In this document: piece by piece, positions 6,763 to 14,710 of the stretch | Numbering within the stretch: the stretch's first letter is position 1 | Layout: each line of letters opens with the position of its first letter | DNA from: Phascolarctobacterium sp. | Lineage (GTDB): Bacteria > Bacillota > Negativicutes > Acidaminococcales > Acidaminococcaceae | Direction: 5' to 3' | Assembly (NCBI GenBank): GCA_004558595.1 | Contig: SFCN01000038.1 | Location: forward strand, 1 to 19,670 | Length of the DNA: 19,670 nt | Notes under the pieces: generated by a model | Databases searched by the model: none | What the model was told of the DNA's origin: nothing | What the model saw: only the letters and a program-made list of their open reading frames with translations | Program-made: the position numbers and the translations under genes

Positions 6763-7293
6763 ATGAGCGTAAACGTAAAAGGCAGAAACATTAACGTAAC
6801 TCCGGCTTTGAAAGAGTATGTGGAGAAAAAGATTACGAAGGTTACCAAACAGTTTAAGACCGTGGGCGACATTTCTGCAGTACTGAAGGTTGAACATGGT
6901 AACCATATTGTGGAAATTACCGTACCTGCCAGTGGCATTTTGTTGAGAGCGCAGGAAACTACCAAGGACATGTATAGCTCCATCGATTTGGTTGTAGAGA
7001 AAATCGAACGTCAAATCCATAAATATAAGACCCGCCTGATGAAGAGAAAATATTCCAATTTTGCAGATACAGAAATTGCTCCGGCGCCGGCTGCTGAGCC
7101 TGAAGATGAGTTCGAAATTATTAAGAATAAGCACTTCACCATGCATCCCATGACTCCGGAAGAAGCGATTTTGCAAATGAATCTGTTGAATCACGATTTC
7201 TTCGTTTTCTTTGATCCCGATTTGGGCAGCACCAGTGTGGTTTACCGTCGCAAGGATGGTAAATATGGTCTACTGACTCCGGAATTAAAATAA
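6763..7293 (+). CDS. hpf: Long-form ribosome hibernation-promoting factor
   Basis: Binds the decoding centre of 70S ribosomes in slow growth and joins two ribosomes into inactive 100S dimers. At 176 residues it is the long form. The N-terminal RaiA/S30AE domain covers about 1-100, beginning SVNVKGRNINVTPALKEYV. A short Ala/Pro/Glu linker lies near 105-115. The C-terminal dimerisation domain (about 118-174) has KHFTMHPMTPEEAILQMNLL and ends in YRRKDGKYGLLTPE. AAGGAGG at 6748-6754 is 8 nt before the ATG. A single-gene transcript is likely: a sigma-H-like promoter and leader stand before it and a strong terminator after it. Confidence 0.96.
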   Translation: MSVNVKGRNINVTPALKEYVEKKITKVTKQFKTVGDISAVLKVEHGNHIVEITVPASGILLRAQETTKDMYSSIDLVVEKIERQIHKYKTRLMKRKYSNFADTEIAPAPAAEPEDEFEIIKNKHFTMHPMTPEEAILQMNLLNHDFFVFFDPDLGSTSVVYRRKDGKYGLLTPELK

Positions 7294-7320
7294 TTTCTAA
7301 CAGCATATGAATAGTGTTGC

Positions 7321-7356
7321 GTGGCAGGTGCCAAGTTTAGGCGCCTGCCACTTTTG
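7321..7356 (+). terminator. Terminator of hpf
   Basis: A 12-bp stem, GTGGCAGGTGCC (7321-7332) with GGCGCCTGCCAC (7340-7351), has one G-U and a 7-nt loop. TTTTGT follows. Confidence 0.9.
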
Positions 7357-7381
7357 TCACAAGTAAAGGAGACATAGGGCT

Positions 7382-8623
7382 TTGTTGCGCAGGATTATTA
7401 TTTTATTTTTTTGTATATTGTTCCTAGCTGGCTGCATGGGTACTCAGGCGAGAAAGCAGGGGCCAGCAGGCCAGGAAGCTGCGCCGAGGGTGCGGCTAGG
7501 CATTGAACGGGTTTATGAGCCACAGGCGCAAAGCTTGCTAGAGGGCAAGCGGCTGGGGCTCTTCACCAATCAAACGGGCGTGGACAGCAAGCTGCGCTCC
7601 AGCGTAGATATTCTGCGGGATAGATATGTAGTAAGCGCTCTCTTTGTACCGGAGCACGGCTTGTTCGGCGCAGTGGAGGCTGGCAAAAAATTTTCTAGCA
7701 GTGAATACAAGGGCATTCCTGTGCTGAGCCTATACGGCAGCAGCCGCAGGCCCAGCCAGGAAATGCTAGAGCACATAGATACTATGGTGGTGGATATTCA
7801 GGATGTGGGCGTGCGTCACTATACCTATTTTTCATCCTTAGCTTATATTATGGAGGCCTGTGCTAAGTACAATAAGCAGGTGGTGGTTTTAGATCGTCCC
7901 AATCCCTTGGGCAATAAAATGCAGGGACCGGTACTGAAGCCGGAGCTTGCCACCTTCATCGGACTCTATCCCATCCCCTTGCGTCACGGCCTGACCATTG
8001 GCGAATTTGCGCGATACATAAATAAGGAAGAGGGCATCAACTGTAAGCTGGAGGTTGTGCCCATGCAAAATTATCAAGCTGACATGGATTGGGCAGCTAC
8101 TAGGCTGCCCTGGGTTCAGACCTCGCCGCGCATTCCCACGGCGGAAAGCGCCTACCTTTACTGCGTAACAGGAGCTTTGGGCAACGGGAATTTGTCCGTG
8201 GGCATTGGCACGGGTAAACCCTTCCATTTCGTGGCAGCTCCCTTTATGGATGCCGAGGATGTGAAGCAAGCCTTGGATGAGCTGCAGCTACCGGGCATGG
8301 GCTTCCGTGCTACTGCTTTTATTCCCGAAGCTGGCGCCTACACCGGTAAGCTGGTTCAGGGCGTGGAAGTTTACGTTCTAGATAAGGACAAGGCCAATCT
8401 GCCCGAGGCTGGCTATGCTATCTTGCAGGCTTTGCGTAAGCTCTATCCGGGACTCTTAACCTTTAAGGAGCGTGGCTATGGCTTAAAGGGCTACAAAATT
8501 GACACCAATCTAGGAGAAACAAGTGCCCGTGATGGTTTACCCAAGGAGGAGGTCTTCCCCCGCTGGCAGCGTGAAGTCAAGGACTTTGCTGCCAAGGCCA
8601 AGCATTATAAGCTCTATCAATAA
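7382..8623 (+). CDS. namZ: DUF1343/NamZ-family lipoprotein, predicted exo-beta-N-acetylmuramidase
   Basis: Member of the family of Bacillus NamZ (YbbC), an exo-enzyme that releases N-acetylmuramic acid from peptidoglycan fragments. The 413 residues start with a lipoprotein signal whose lipobox FLAGC puts the lipid on Cys 18, so it should sit outside the cytoplasmic membrane. Family motifs in order are GLFTNQTGVD, LFVPEHGLFG, DIQDVGVRHYTY, DRPNP, HGLTIGEFAR and SPRIPTAESAYLY. The start codon is TTG (7382-7384), with AAAGGAG 10 nt before it; no upstream ATG gives the signal peptide. It follows the hpf terminator by under 30 bp, so a promoter must lie near the hpf end or read-through occurs. No MurNAc transport or kinase gene is adjacent. 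The substrate is known from the family only. Confidence 0.9.
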   Translation: MLRRIIILFFCILFLAGCMGTQARKQGPAGQEAAPRVRLGIERVYEPQAQSLLEGKRLGLFTNQTGVDSKLRSSVDILRDRYVVSALFVPEHGLFGAVEAGKKFSSSEYKGIPVLSLYGSSRRPSQEMLEHIDTMVVDIQDVGVRHYTYFSSLAYIMEACAKYNKQVVVLDRPNPLGNKMQGPVLKPELATFIGLYPIPLRHGLTIGEFARYINKEEGINCKLEVVPMQNYQADMDWAATRLPWVQTSPRIPTAESAYLYCVTGALGNGNLSVGIGTGKPFHFVAAPFMDAEDVKQALDELQLPGMGFRATAFIPEAGAYTGKLVQGVEVYVLDKDKANLPEAGYAILQALRKLYPGLLTFKERGYGLKGYKIDTNLGETSARDGLPKEEVFPRWQREVKDFAAKAKHYKLYQ

Positions 8624-8629
8624 AGAGAA

Positions 8630-8661
8630 AGGCTGCCGCGGACTCGCGACAGCCTTTTTTA
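8630..8661 (+). terminator. Terminator of the NamZ-family gene
   Basis: An 11-position stem, AGGCTGCCGCG (8630-8640) with CGCGACAGCCT (8645-8655), has one mismatch and a GACT loop. A T6 tract follows. Confidence 0.92.
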
Positions 8662-8712
8662 TGGGAAATTGAAAGCTATTTTAGTTGTGTATTTAGTTTG
8701 CGTACTTACAGA

Positions 8713-9264
8713 TTAGACGATTTGTTCGCCGTGGTAGGTTTCACCGCCGCCATCGGGAAGCAAACCATAACGCTTGGTCCACAAATCCTTGTATTTAATA
8801 GCTTGGGCATGAATGGAAGCGTAGCTCTTCTCATCCAGAGTCTTGATAACCTTGGCCGGAATACCAGCTACCAAGCTGTTAGGCGGAACGATGGTGCCTT
8901 TAGTTACTACAGCGCCAGCAGCAACGATGGAGCCCTTGCCGATAACAGCGCCATCTAAAACAGTGGAGTGCATGCCGATGAGGCAATGATCTTCAACAGT
9001 GCAAGCATGGAGCAGAGCACAGTGACCGACAGTTACGTAATCGCCTACGATGCAGGCATAATTATCAGCAACATGGAGTACGCTATTGTCTTGAATGTTG
9101 GAATAACGACCAACTTCAATGCGATTTACGTCGCCGCGAATAGCAACGCCGGGCCAAACGCTGGCGTACTCTTTAATTTCTACCTTACCAATAAGGGTAG
9201 AAGTGTTAAAAGCATAAGCTTTTTCGTCAATTTTAGGAGCTTGTCCTTCAAATTTGAAAATCAT
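8713..9264 (-). CDS. Gamma-carbonic-anhydrase-like left-handed beta-helix protein
   Basis: Hexapeptide-repeat protein of the PaaY/YrdA/CaiE group, 183 residues, forming trimers in known members. Repeats such as IVGDYV.., VIGKGSIV and VVTKGTIV run from about 22 to 130. The three His expected to bind metal between subunits are present: H64 in NSVLHV, and H81 and H86 in VGHCALLHAC. H99 lies in GMHS. I prefer the ATG at 9262-9264 because GGGGAAG lies just upstream. An in-frame ATG at 9282 would add six residues but has no ribosome binding site. The gene is convergent with the NamZ gene and divergent from the VTT gene. Whether it hydrates CO2 or acts on acyl-CoA, as PaaY does, cannot be decided. 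Confidence 0.92.
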   Translation of the reverse strand: MIFKFEGQAPKIDEKAYAFNTSTLIGKVEIKEYASVWPGVAIRGDVNRIEVGRYSNIQDNSVLHVADNYACIVGDYVTVGHCALLHACTVEDHCLIGMHSTVLDGAVIGKGSIVAAGAVVTKGTIVPPNSLVAGIPAKVIKTLDEKSYASIHAQAIKYKDLWTKRYGLLPDGGGETYHGEQIV

Positions 9265-9334
9265 GTTCTTCCCCACTTTCATTACAAAGCATTTGTTACA
9301 GCTAATGAACTAGCTTCATCTTAACTACACATTA

Positions 9335-9362
9335 ATTATATCGAAGCTATTGCTAAAGTCAA
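9335..9362 (-). promoter_or_regulatory. Promoter of the gamma-carbonic-anhydrase-like gene
   Basis: On the minus strand, TTGACT (plus 9357-9362), a 16-bp spacer and perfect TATAAT (plus 9335-9340). Confidence 0.75.
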
Positions 9363-9423
9363 GAGTGTTCACAGTTAAATCATACTACTTCACAGGAAAT
9401 TTGCAGAATCTAGAGCAATAGCT
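9345..9423. repeat. 10-bp inverted repeat between divergent promoters
   Basis: AGCTATTGCT (9345-9354) and its exact reverse complement AGCAATAGCT (9414-9423) are 69 bp apart centre to centre. The first lies in the spacer of the minus-strand promoter. The second touches the -35 of the plus-strand promoter. A shared operator is possible. Confidence 0.35.
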
Positions 9424-9452
9424 TGCATAAAGAGGGGCAATGGTTTTATAAT
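9423..9452 (+). promoter_or_regulatory. Promoter of the VTT to FAH-family five-gene unit
   Basis: TTGCAT (9423-9428), an 18-bp spacer and perfect TATAAT (9447-9452). The first start codon is only 24 bp further on. Confidence 0.65.
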
Positions 9453-9475
9453 TAGGGTGGATAGAAAGGATTTTT

Positions 9476-10135
9476 ATGAAGCAAGCAAGAATTTATCTTT
9501 TATTACGTATAGCAGTGTATCTGCTTTTAGTTGGACTTATTATCTATGGCTTATATACCTCACCCTATAACCCTCATCCCCATTCGGTGGAGGATGTTCG
9601 TCGTTGGGTCATGAGCTTCGGGGCCTGGGCACCCTTGATTTATGTGGGTGTGTACACTATTAGACCGCTGCTGTTTTTTCCCTCGCTACTGCTAAATTTA
9701 AGCGTGGGCTTGCTCTTTGGACCATGGTTGGGCATAGTGCTGTTTCTGGCAGGGGGCTTTGGCTGCGCCACCCTGTGCTACATATTAGGTCGCTTCGGCG
9801 GAGGGCATTGGTTTTTGCAAAACTTTGGTGGCAGCTGGGGCGAGCGCTTAACTACATACTTGGTCGGCGCAGGTAGCTTTACGAAAATGCTATGGCTGCG
9901 CACGGTGCCCCTGTTTCCCTATGACCCGGTGAGCATTATTTCCGGCAGCGTGGGCTTACCCTATAGAATCTACGCCTGCGCTACTCTTTTAGGGATGCTG
10001 CCCGGGGCGATTGCTTATAATTTTTTAGCAGATTCCTTTGGTACCGGACGTTTTTATTTGGCCTTAGTGGTAACGCTCTTGGCCTTTGGTGTGCCCTTGC
10101 TGCTGTGGCAAATGAAGAGAAAGGTCGTGAAATAA
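9476..10135 (+). CDS. TVP38/TMEM64 (VTT domain) membrane protein
   Basis: Integral membrane protein of the VTT/DedA-like superfamily, 219 residues. Relatives include lipid scramblases and bacterial envelope-maintenance proteins. Hydrophobic segments lie near 8-27, 50-75, 80-105, 160-185 and 190-212. The family core RTVPLFPYDPVSIISGSVGL (142-161) is followed by a Gly/Pro-rich segment ending LPGAIAYN. AAAGGA lies 5-6 nt before the ATG. Its stop codon directly abuts the start of the next gene, with no gap, so the two are probably translationally coupled. The transported or flipped molecule is unknown. Confidence 0.9.
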   Translation: MKQARIYLLLRIAVYLLLVGLIIYGLYTSPYNPHPHSVEDVRRWVMSFGAWAPLIYVGVYTIRPLLFFPSLLLNLSVGLLFGPWLGIVLFLAGGFGCATLCYILGRFGGGHWFLQNFGGSWGERLTTYLVGAGSFTKMLWLRTVPLFPYDPVSIISGSVGLPYRIYACATLLGMLPGAIAYNFLADSFGTGRFYLALVVTLLAFGVPLLLWQMKRKVVK

Positions 10136-11560
10136 ATGGCGAAAAATACAGAAATTGAATTGAAATTATTAGTAAGCAAGGAAAATATGAGGGCTTTTAT
10201 GAGCTTACCCTGCGTGAGTGGCGCTATCCGCGAGGGCAGCTGCCAAAAGCGCAGGTTGGTAAGCAGCTATTACGATACGGAGGATTTGGCCTTTAAGCGT
10301 CAGGGTATCGCTTACAGGGTGCGCTCCAAGGGCGATGGTACCTATGAGGCTACGGTAAAAACACGTATTGCCAATGGGGCAGGCCTTAGCGAGCGGGTGG
10401 AGCTGAACCTGCCCTTGAATAGTCCCCGTCCTAAATTGGAGGGCTTTGCTGAATTGGGTTTGACAACGGACCTGAAGGAGTTGGCTCCCAATGGTGTCAG
10501 CAAATTATTCACCGTTACCGTACAGCGCACCACCTATATTCTCGATTTGGAGGGTGCTGTGGCGGAGCTGGCCGTGGATAAGGGTAAGATTACCGCGGGT
10601 ACGGCAGTGGATAAAATTGATGAAGTAGAAATCGAGCTCTTAGAAGGCGATAAAGGCGCTCTTTTAAAGCTGGCGGCGGACATAGCTGCCGGGGTTTCCG
10701 TCTTTGTAGAAAAACGCAGCAAATTTGCCCGTGGCCTGGCTCTGCGTGGCATCAGCGTGGACGCTGCGCCGGCGCAGGATAAGCTGGGCACGGGTCCAAT
10801 AAAAAATGAACTGTTGGCAGCGGTGGCTGCCCACGGGGATCAGCTCATGGCTTTAAGAAAGCCCATGCTGGAAAATATTAGCGACAAGAGCTTAAAGGCC
10901 TTGCGCAGAGAGCTGCTGGCCTTGCGCTGTCTAGCAGCATTAGGCGGTGTAGAGGGCTGCATTGAGCTGGCGGATACTCTAGAGCTAGTGGAACGAGCTC
11001 GGCGGTTAGTGGATTTACAAGCGCTGTGGCAGGATTTGCAATTAAAGGCGGAAATGCCTTTGCGTACTTCCTTGCAAAAGAAGCTTTCCGAGGCAACGCT
11101 GGAAAACATGGCCCTGCTGCAAATCTATGCCGGCTCAGGCCGTTTTACCTCCATTGTCTTTGATTTGACCAATAAGCTTTATCAGGCGGAGCTGGCCGAG
11201 GAGAGTGTGGAGAGCAGGGTTAAGGCTGGCCTGAAGGAATGGCAGCAGCTGTTACTGCGAAAATCCCCGGTTGCGGATGCGGAAGCTGGTGCACCCGAAG
11301 ATCAAAAAGCCTTAGAGGCAAAGCTGGTGCTAGATCAGCTCACCGCTGTAGAAAATATCTGCGCTCTGACTCGCTGCTGCAACGTAAAGGCTGCGGCTAA
11401 GGCCGCAGAGGCCTTAAAGAAGCAGCGTCGTCAGCTCAGCAAGCAGACCGCTCTTGCTGCTTGGAGAGAGCTTTTGGACGAGTTTTTAAAAAATAGCGCC
11501 AGCAAGAATCTCTATCGTGAAGCAGGTATGGTCATGGGCTATTTGCTGGCTAAGAAATAA
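10136..11560 (+). CDS. CYTH domain protein with C-terminal CHAD-like helical domain
   Basis: 474-residue two-domain protein. The N-terminal CYTH domain (about 1-205) has the ExExK motif EIELK (6-10), YRVRSKG, EATVKTR, the acidic strand DEVEIELLEGD and a KRSKFARG strand. These line the triphosphate and metal tunnel, so inorganic triphosphatase activity is the likely role. The C-terminal half (about 225-474) is all-helical and basic, as in CHAD domains, which bind polyphosphate. However, the segment that should read like H-x-x-R-V-x-x-R-R reads KSLKALRRELLALR, without the name-giving His. The CHAD part is therefore divergent and may not bind polyphosphate in the usual way. The start abuts the previous stop codon. 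I call the CYTH part with confidence and the CHAD part by position and helicity. Confidence 0.88.
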   Translation: MAKNTEIELKLLVSKENMRAFMSLPCVSGAIREGSCQKRRLVSSYYDTEDLAFKRQGIAYRVRSKGDGTYEATVKTRIANGAGLSERVELNLPLNSPRPKLEGFAELGLTTDLKELAPNGVSKLFTVTVQRTTYILDLEGAVAELAVDKGKITAGTAVDKIDEVEIELLEGDKGALLKLAADIAAGVSVFVEKRSKFARGLALRGISVDAAPAQDKLGTGPIKNELLAAVAAHGDQLMALRKPMLENISDKSLKALRRELLALRCLAALGGVEGCIELADTLELVERARRLVDLQALWQDLQLKAEMPLRTSLQKKLSEATLENMALLQIYAGSGRFTSIVFDLTNKLYQAELAEESVESRVKAGLKEWQQLLLRKSPVADAEAGAPEDQKALEAKLVLDQLTAVENICALTRCCNVKAAAKAAEALKKQRRQLSKQTALAAWRELLDEFLKNSASKNLYREAGMVMGYLLAKK

Positions 11561-11599
11561 GTATGCGTTGAGTAATTGGTACGCACAAGGAGGACGCCA

Positions 11600-12811
11600 A
11601 TGAATAATTTTCATTTTGTGCATTTACCTCATACCAAGGCTTATGGAGAGGTGTCTACCACTGCCTTTGGGCTGGAGCAGGCCCAGATGGTGCGCCACTT
11701 CCACCAAAGCTTTCCGGAATATAGTGTAACTCCCCTAGTAAAATTAGAGGTTCTAGCCGAGGAGTTAGGTGTGCAAAGCATTTATGTGAAGGATGAAAGC
11801 TATCGCTTTGGCTTAAATGCTTTCAAGGTGCTGGGCGGTAGCTACGCTATTGCCCGGGAAATAGGTCGTCTTTTAGGGCTTAAGGAAGAGGAGCTGACGC
11901 TGGGCAGACTGCTTGCGCCGGATGTGAAGGAGCGTTTGGGCACCCTGACCTTCGTTACCGCTACGGACGGTAACCATGGCCGCGGCGTGGCCTGGACGGC
12001 CCAGCGCCTAGGCCATAGGGCTGTAGTTTTTATGCCCAAGGGGACGGCAGCAGAGCGTTTAGAAAATATCCGCAGGCTGGGAGCCGAGGCCAGCATCACG
12101 AACGTAAATTACGATGACACCGTGCGCTTAGCTCGTGCCTATGCAGCGGAGCATAAGGGTATCGTCGTTCAGGATACCTCTTGGGAGGGCTATGATGAAG
12201 TGCCCTTGCACATCATGCAAGGGTATACCACTATGGGCTCTGAAATTGTGGAGCAATTGCAGGACTATGGGAATATCAAGCCTACCCACGTCTTTCTACA
12301 GGCAGGTGTAGGCGCCATGGCAGGGGCCATGACTGGCTTTATTGCGGACTACTATAAGGAGCGGCGTCCGCTGATTACCATAGTGGAGCCTAATCAGGCG
12401 GACTGCATCTATCGCACTGCCCTTGCCAATGATGGCCAGCTGCATGCCGTAGGTGGGGCGCTGGATTCCATTATGGCCGGACTGTGCTGTGGGGAGCCCT
12501 GTAGCCTCGGCTGGCGGCAGCTCGCTGCCTATGCCGACAATTTCGTAGCCATGCCGGACAGGGCTGCTGCCCTGGGCATGCGTGTCTTGGGCAGTCCTAT
12601 GGGCAGCGACGCTGCTGTGGTGGCCGGTGAAAGCGGCGCCGCCGGCTTTGGCTTAGCCATGGCGGCGCTGTGGGAACAGGACTTGGCAGAGCTGAAGCGC
12701 AGCCTGCAGCTGGACGCAAAGTCCGTGATATTATGTATCTCCACCGAAGGGGCCACGGATGTGGCCAATTATCGACGGATTATGTGGGAAGGAGCATGGA
12801 GCTGGAAATAA
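11600..12811 (+). CDS. dpaL: Diaminopropionate ammonia-lyase
   Basis: Pyridoxal-phosphate enzyme of fold type II that splits 2,3-diaminopropionate into pyruvate and two ammonia. Length is 403 residues, as usual. K76 in LNAFKVLGG should carry the cofactor. ATDGNHG (121-127, with D123) and QDTSWEGY (191-198, with D192) match the two catalytic-Asp regions of the Escherichia coli enzyme. GVGAMAG should hold the cofactor phosphate. The ATG at 11600 has AAGGAGG 6 nt upstream; the frame opens earlier at 11576 but without a ribosome binding site. Threonine ammonia-lyases share the fold but lack this N-terminus and the QDTSWEGY block. It starts 39 nt after the CYTH gene and ends 1 nt before the deacetylase gene. 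No other diaminopropionate gene is nearby. Confidence 0.93.
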   Translation: MNNFHFVHLPHTKAYGEVSTTAFGLEQAQMVRHFHQSFPEYSVTPLVKLEVLAEELGVQSIYVKDESYRFGLNAFKVLGGSYAIAREIGRLLGLKEEELTLGRLLAPDVKERLGTLTFVTATDGNHGRGVAWTAQRLGHRAVVFMPKGTAAERLENIRRLGAEASITNVNYDDTVRLARAYAAEHKGIVVQDTSWEGYDEVPLHIMQGYTTMGSEIVEQLQDYGNIKPTHVFLQAGVGAMAGAMTGFIADYYKERRPLITIVEPNQADCIYRTALANDGQLHAVGGALDSIMAGLCCGEPCSLGWRQLAAYADNFVAMPDRAAALGMRVLGSPMGSDAAVVAGESGAAGFGLAMAALWEQDLAELKRSLQLDAKSVILCISTEGATDVANYRRIMWEGAWSWK

Positions 12812-12812
12812 A

Positions 12813-13667
12813 ATGAAGGGTTTAGGTAAGAAGCTTGTAGCTATTTTGGGAGTAATGGCGCTGGCGCTGGCAGGAGCGTGGTGGTGGCTACGCCACGACT
12901 ACGCCAGCTACTGTGCCAGCGGCGGCTTTGTTTTAGAGTATCATTCCATTGGCAGTCATCCGGATTGGCCTCAGGGTATGGTCATTGCCCCGGCCATCTT
13001 TGAAAAGCATTTGCGATACCTGCAGGAAAATGGTTATCATATGGTGACCGTGGCGGAGCTGGCCGATAGGCTGGCCACGGGTAAGACCATGGATAAGTAC
13101 ATCGCCTTAAGCTTTGACGATGGATATACGGATAATTACACGGAGGCATTTCCCCTGCTCAAAAAATATGGCGCTAAGGGGACCTTTTCCGTCATTAATA
13201 GCAAAATCGGCGGCAATATTTATATGACAGCGGACCAAATTCAGGAAATGGAGCGGGCAGGCATGGAAATCGCCTCCCATACCTTTAGTCATAACCGTTT
13301 GGCAGATATTGACCCTAAATATTTGGATTGGGAAATAGGCACTTCTAAATATGATTTAGAGAAACGCCTCTTGTCCAAGCATAAAAGCATTACAACCTTG
13401 GCCTATCCTTGTGGTAGCTATAATGAGCAAACCATTGCTAAGCTGAAGCAGTACGGCTACAAGGCGGCCTTAACTGGCAACGAATTTTTGAATACACCTC
13501 AATGGTACAAGGAGCATCCCATGGAAATGTGCCGTTTAATCGTCATGGACGATGGTAAAAACGCTTATACCTTTGCCGCTTTATTACACAAGGGGCATTG
13601 GCGCAGCTATTTACGGGATAGGGGTATCGACATTAGATTTTGGGAAAATTTCTCCAGCTTTATCTAA
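12813..13667 (+). CDS. Membrane-anchored polysaccharide deacetylase
   Basis: Carbohydrate esterase 4 family protein, 284 residues, that should remove N- or O-acetyl groups from a cell-wall or surface glycan. One hydrophobic helix at about 8-25 without a clear cleavage site suggests an anchored protein with an outside catalytic domain. Motifs are LEYHSIG (41-47), SFDDG (100-104, with catalytic-base and metal D102-D103), SHTFSH (155-160, with metal ligands H156 and H160) and YPCGSYN. The ATG at 12813 gives the membrane segment directly at the N-terminus; the frame is open from 12759, inside the previous gene. The start is 1 nt after the dpaL stop, and only a weak TGGAG ribosome binding site is seen, so coupling to dpaL is likely. 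The substrate is not known. Confidence 0.9.
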   Translation: MKGLGKKLVAILGVMALALAGAWWWLRHDYASYCASGGFVLEYHSIGSHPDWPQGMVIAPAIFEKHLRYLQENGYHMVTVAELADRLATGKTMDKYIALSFDDGYTDNYTEAFPLLKKYGAKGTFSVINSKIGGNIYMTADQIQEMERAGMEIASHTFSHNRLADIDPKYLDWEIGTSKYDLEKRLLSKHKSITTLAYPCGSYNEQTIAKLKQYGYKAALTGNEFLNTPQWYKEHPMEMCRLIVMDDGKNAYTFAALLHKGHWRSYLRDRGIDIRFWENFSSFI

Positions 13668-13695
13668 GGGGCTGGCCGATAAAGGAGACAGGATA

Positions 13696-14604
13696 ATGCG
13701 TTTTTATACAGCGAGAATTCACGATCAAGAAGAAATTTTAGTGGGCTTTACCCAAGGGGACCGGGGCTATCGTTTAAGCTTGCTGGCTCGTTTAATGCCC
13801 CAGCTGGCTTTTGCAGATATGAATGGGCTCATTATGGGCTGGAATGGAGCGATCAAGGGAGCCTTGGAGCATTTGGCGGACAATGAGGATGTGCTAAGTG
13901 CTGCTGCTGTGAGCATCAGTGAGGTAGAGCTCTGCGCGCCCATCGTGCATCCTCGTCAAGATGTAGTGTGTCTGGGCATTAATTATGACGCTCATGCTCA
14001 GGAAGCAGGACGCTTTTCCGGGGAAGCCTTTGGCGGCGAGCGTCCCTATACCATTTACTTTTCGAAGCGTGTGAACCGTGCTACCGCCACCAACGAGACT
14101 GTACCCTCCTACAAGGGCTTGGTGGATAGCCTTGACTATGAATGTGAGCTAGGCGTGGTGCTTGGTCGTGACTGTAAGAGCGTGACCAAGGAGCAGGCTG
14201 GTGAGTATGTTTTTGGTTATACCATCATTAACGATATTAGCGCTCGCAACCTGCAAACTCGCCATAAGCAATGGTATTTGGGCAAGAGTCTGGATGGCTT
14301 CACTCCTATGGGGCCCTGCATTGTGACTGCAGACGAGATCGGGGATGAGCAGGCTCTGGATATTAGCTGCACCGTCAATGGACAACTGCGCCAAAGCAGC
14401 AATACTAAGTATATGATTCAAACTGTGTGTGGAGCTATCAGCGAGCTGAGCCAGGGCATGACACTGCAGGCCGGCACAATTATTGCCACTGGCACTCCTG
14501 CGGGTGTGGGCATGGGGATGCAGCCGCCCACCTTCCTGAAAACAGGGGATGAAATAGTTTGCCAGATTGAAAAAATCGGTATTTTACGGAATGTGATTGG
14601 CTAA
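13696..14604 (+). CDS. Fumarylacetoacetate hydrolase (FAH) family protein
   Basis: Metal-dependent enzyme of 302 residues with a small N-terminal domain (about 1-75) and the FAH catalytic domain. Metal ligands are visible as E149 and E151 in DYECELGVV and D180 in IINDISARN. VCLGINYDAH (91-100), GKSLDGFTPMGPC and IIATGTPAGVGMGM are classic family segments. The family splits or decarboxylates acylpyruvates and related 2-keto acids (acylpyruvase, oxaloacetate decarboxylase, aromatic-ring breakdown isomerase). The ATG at 13696 has AAAGGAG 8 nt upstream; the frame runs open from 13552 inside the deacetylase gene. It is the last gene of the five-gene unit, 28 nt after the deacetylase. The exact substrate cannot be told, and no aromatic-degradation genes are near. 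Confidence 0.92.
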   Translation: MRFYTARIHDQEEILVGFTQGDRGYRLSLLARLMPQLAFADMNGLIMGWNGAIKGALEHLADNEDVLSAAAVSISEVELCAPIVHPRQDVVCLGINYDAHAQEAGRFSGEAFGGERPYTIYFSKRVNRATATNETVPSYKGLVDSLDYECELGVVLGRDCKSVTKEQAGEYVFGYTIINDISARNLQTRHKQWYLGKSLDGFTPMGPCIVTADEIGDEQALDISCTVNGQLRQSSNTKYMIQTVCGAISELSQGMTLQAGTIIATGTPAGVGMGMQPPTFLKTGDEIVCQIEKIGILRNVIG

Positions 14605-14638
14605 AATATATTTTTTTGAACATTTTTGACCGGACAAG

Positions 14639-14656
14639 CAGGAGTTTATTCCTATA
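14639..14656 (+). promoter_or_regulatory. Second copy of the AGGAGTTT..TTCCTATA motif
   Basis: CAGGAGTTTATTCCTATA repeats the core of the sigma-H-like element before hpf (6632-6650), with 2 nt fewer between AGGAGTTT and TTCCTATA. A GAAT-type -10 is missing at the expected place, so its use as a promoter is doubtful. Confidence 0.3.
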
Positions 14657-14672
14657 AATAATGTAAAGAGAG

Positions 14673-14710
14673 AAAAAGACAATTGATTGTAAAAAAACAC
14701 TTGTCTTTTT
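14673..14710 (+). terminator. Terminator-like hairpin before the DUF1508 gene
   Basis: AAAAAGACAA (14673-14682) pairs perfectly with TTGTCTTTTT (14701-14710) around an 18-nt loop, and the T tract continues. It may end the upstream five-gene unit. Its right arm is also the -35 of the next promoter. Confidence 0.5.

Noticed and set aside
8698..9324. Two plus-strand frames (86 and 118 residues) across the gamma-carbonic-anhydrase-like gene
   Set aside because: The minus-strand hexapeptide protein has a full family match, promoter and ribosome binding site, so these are shadows.
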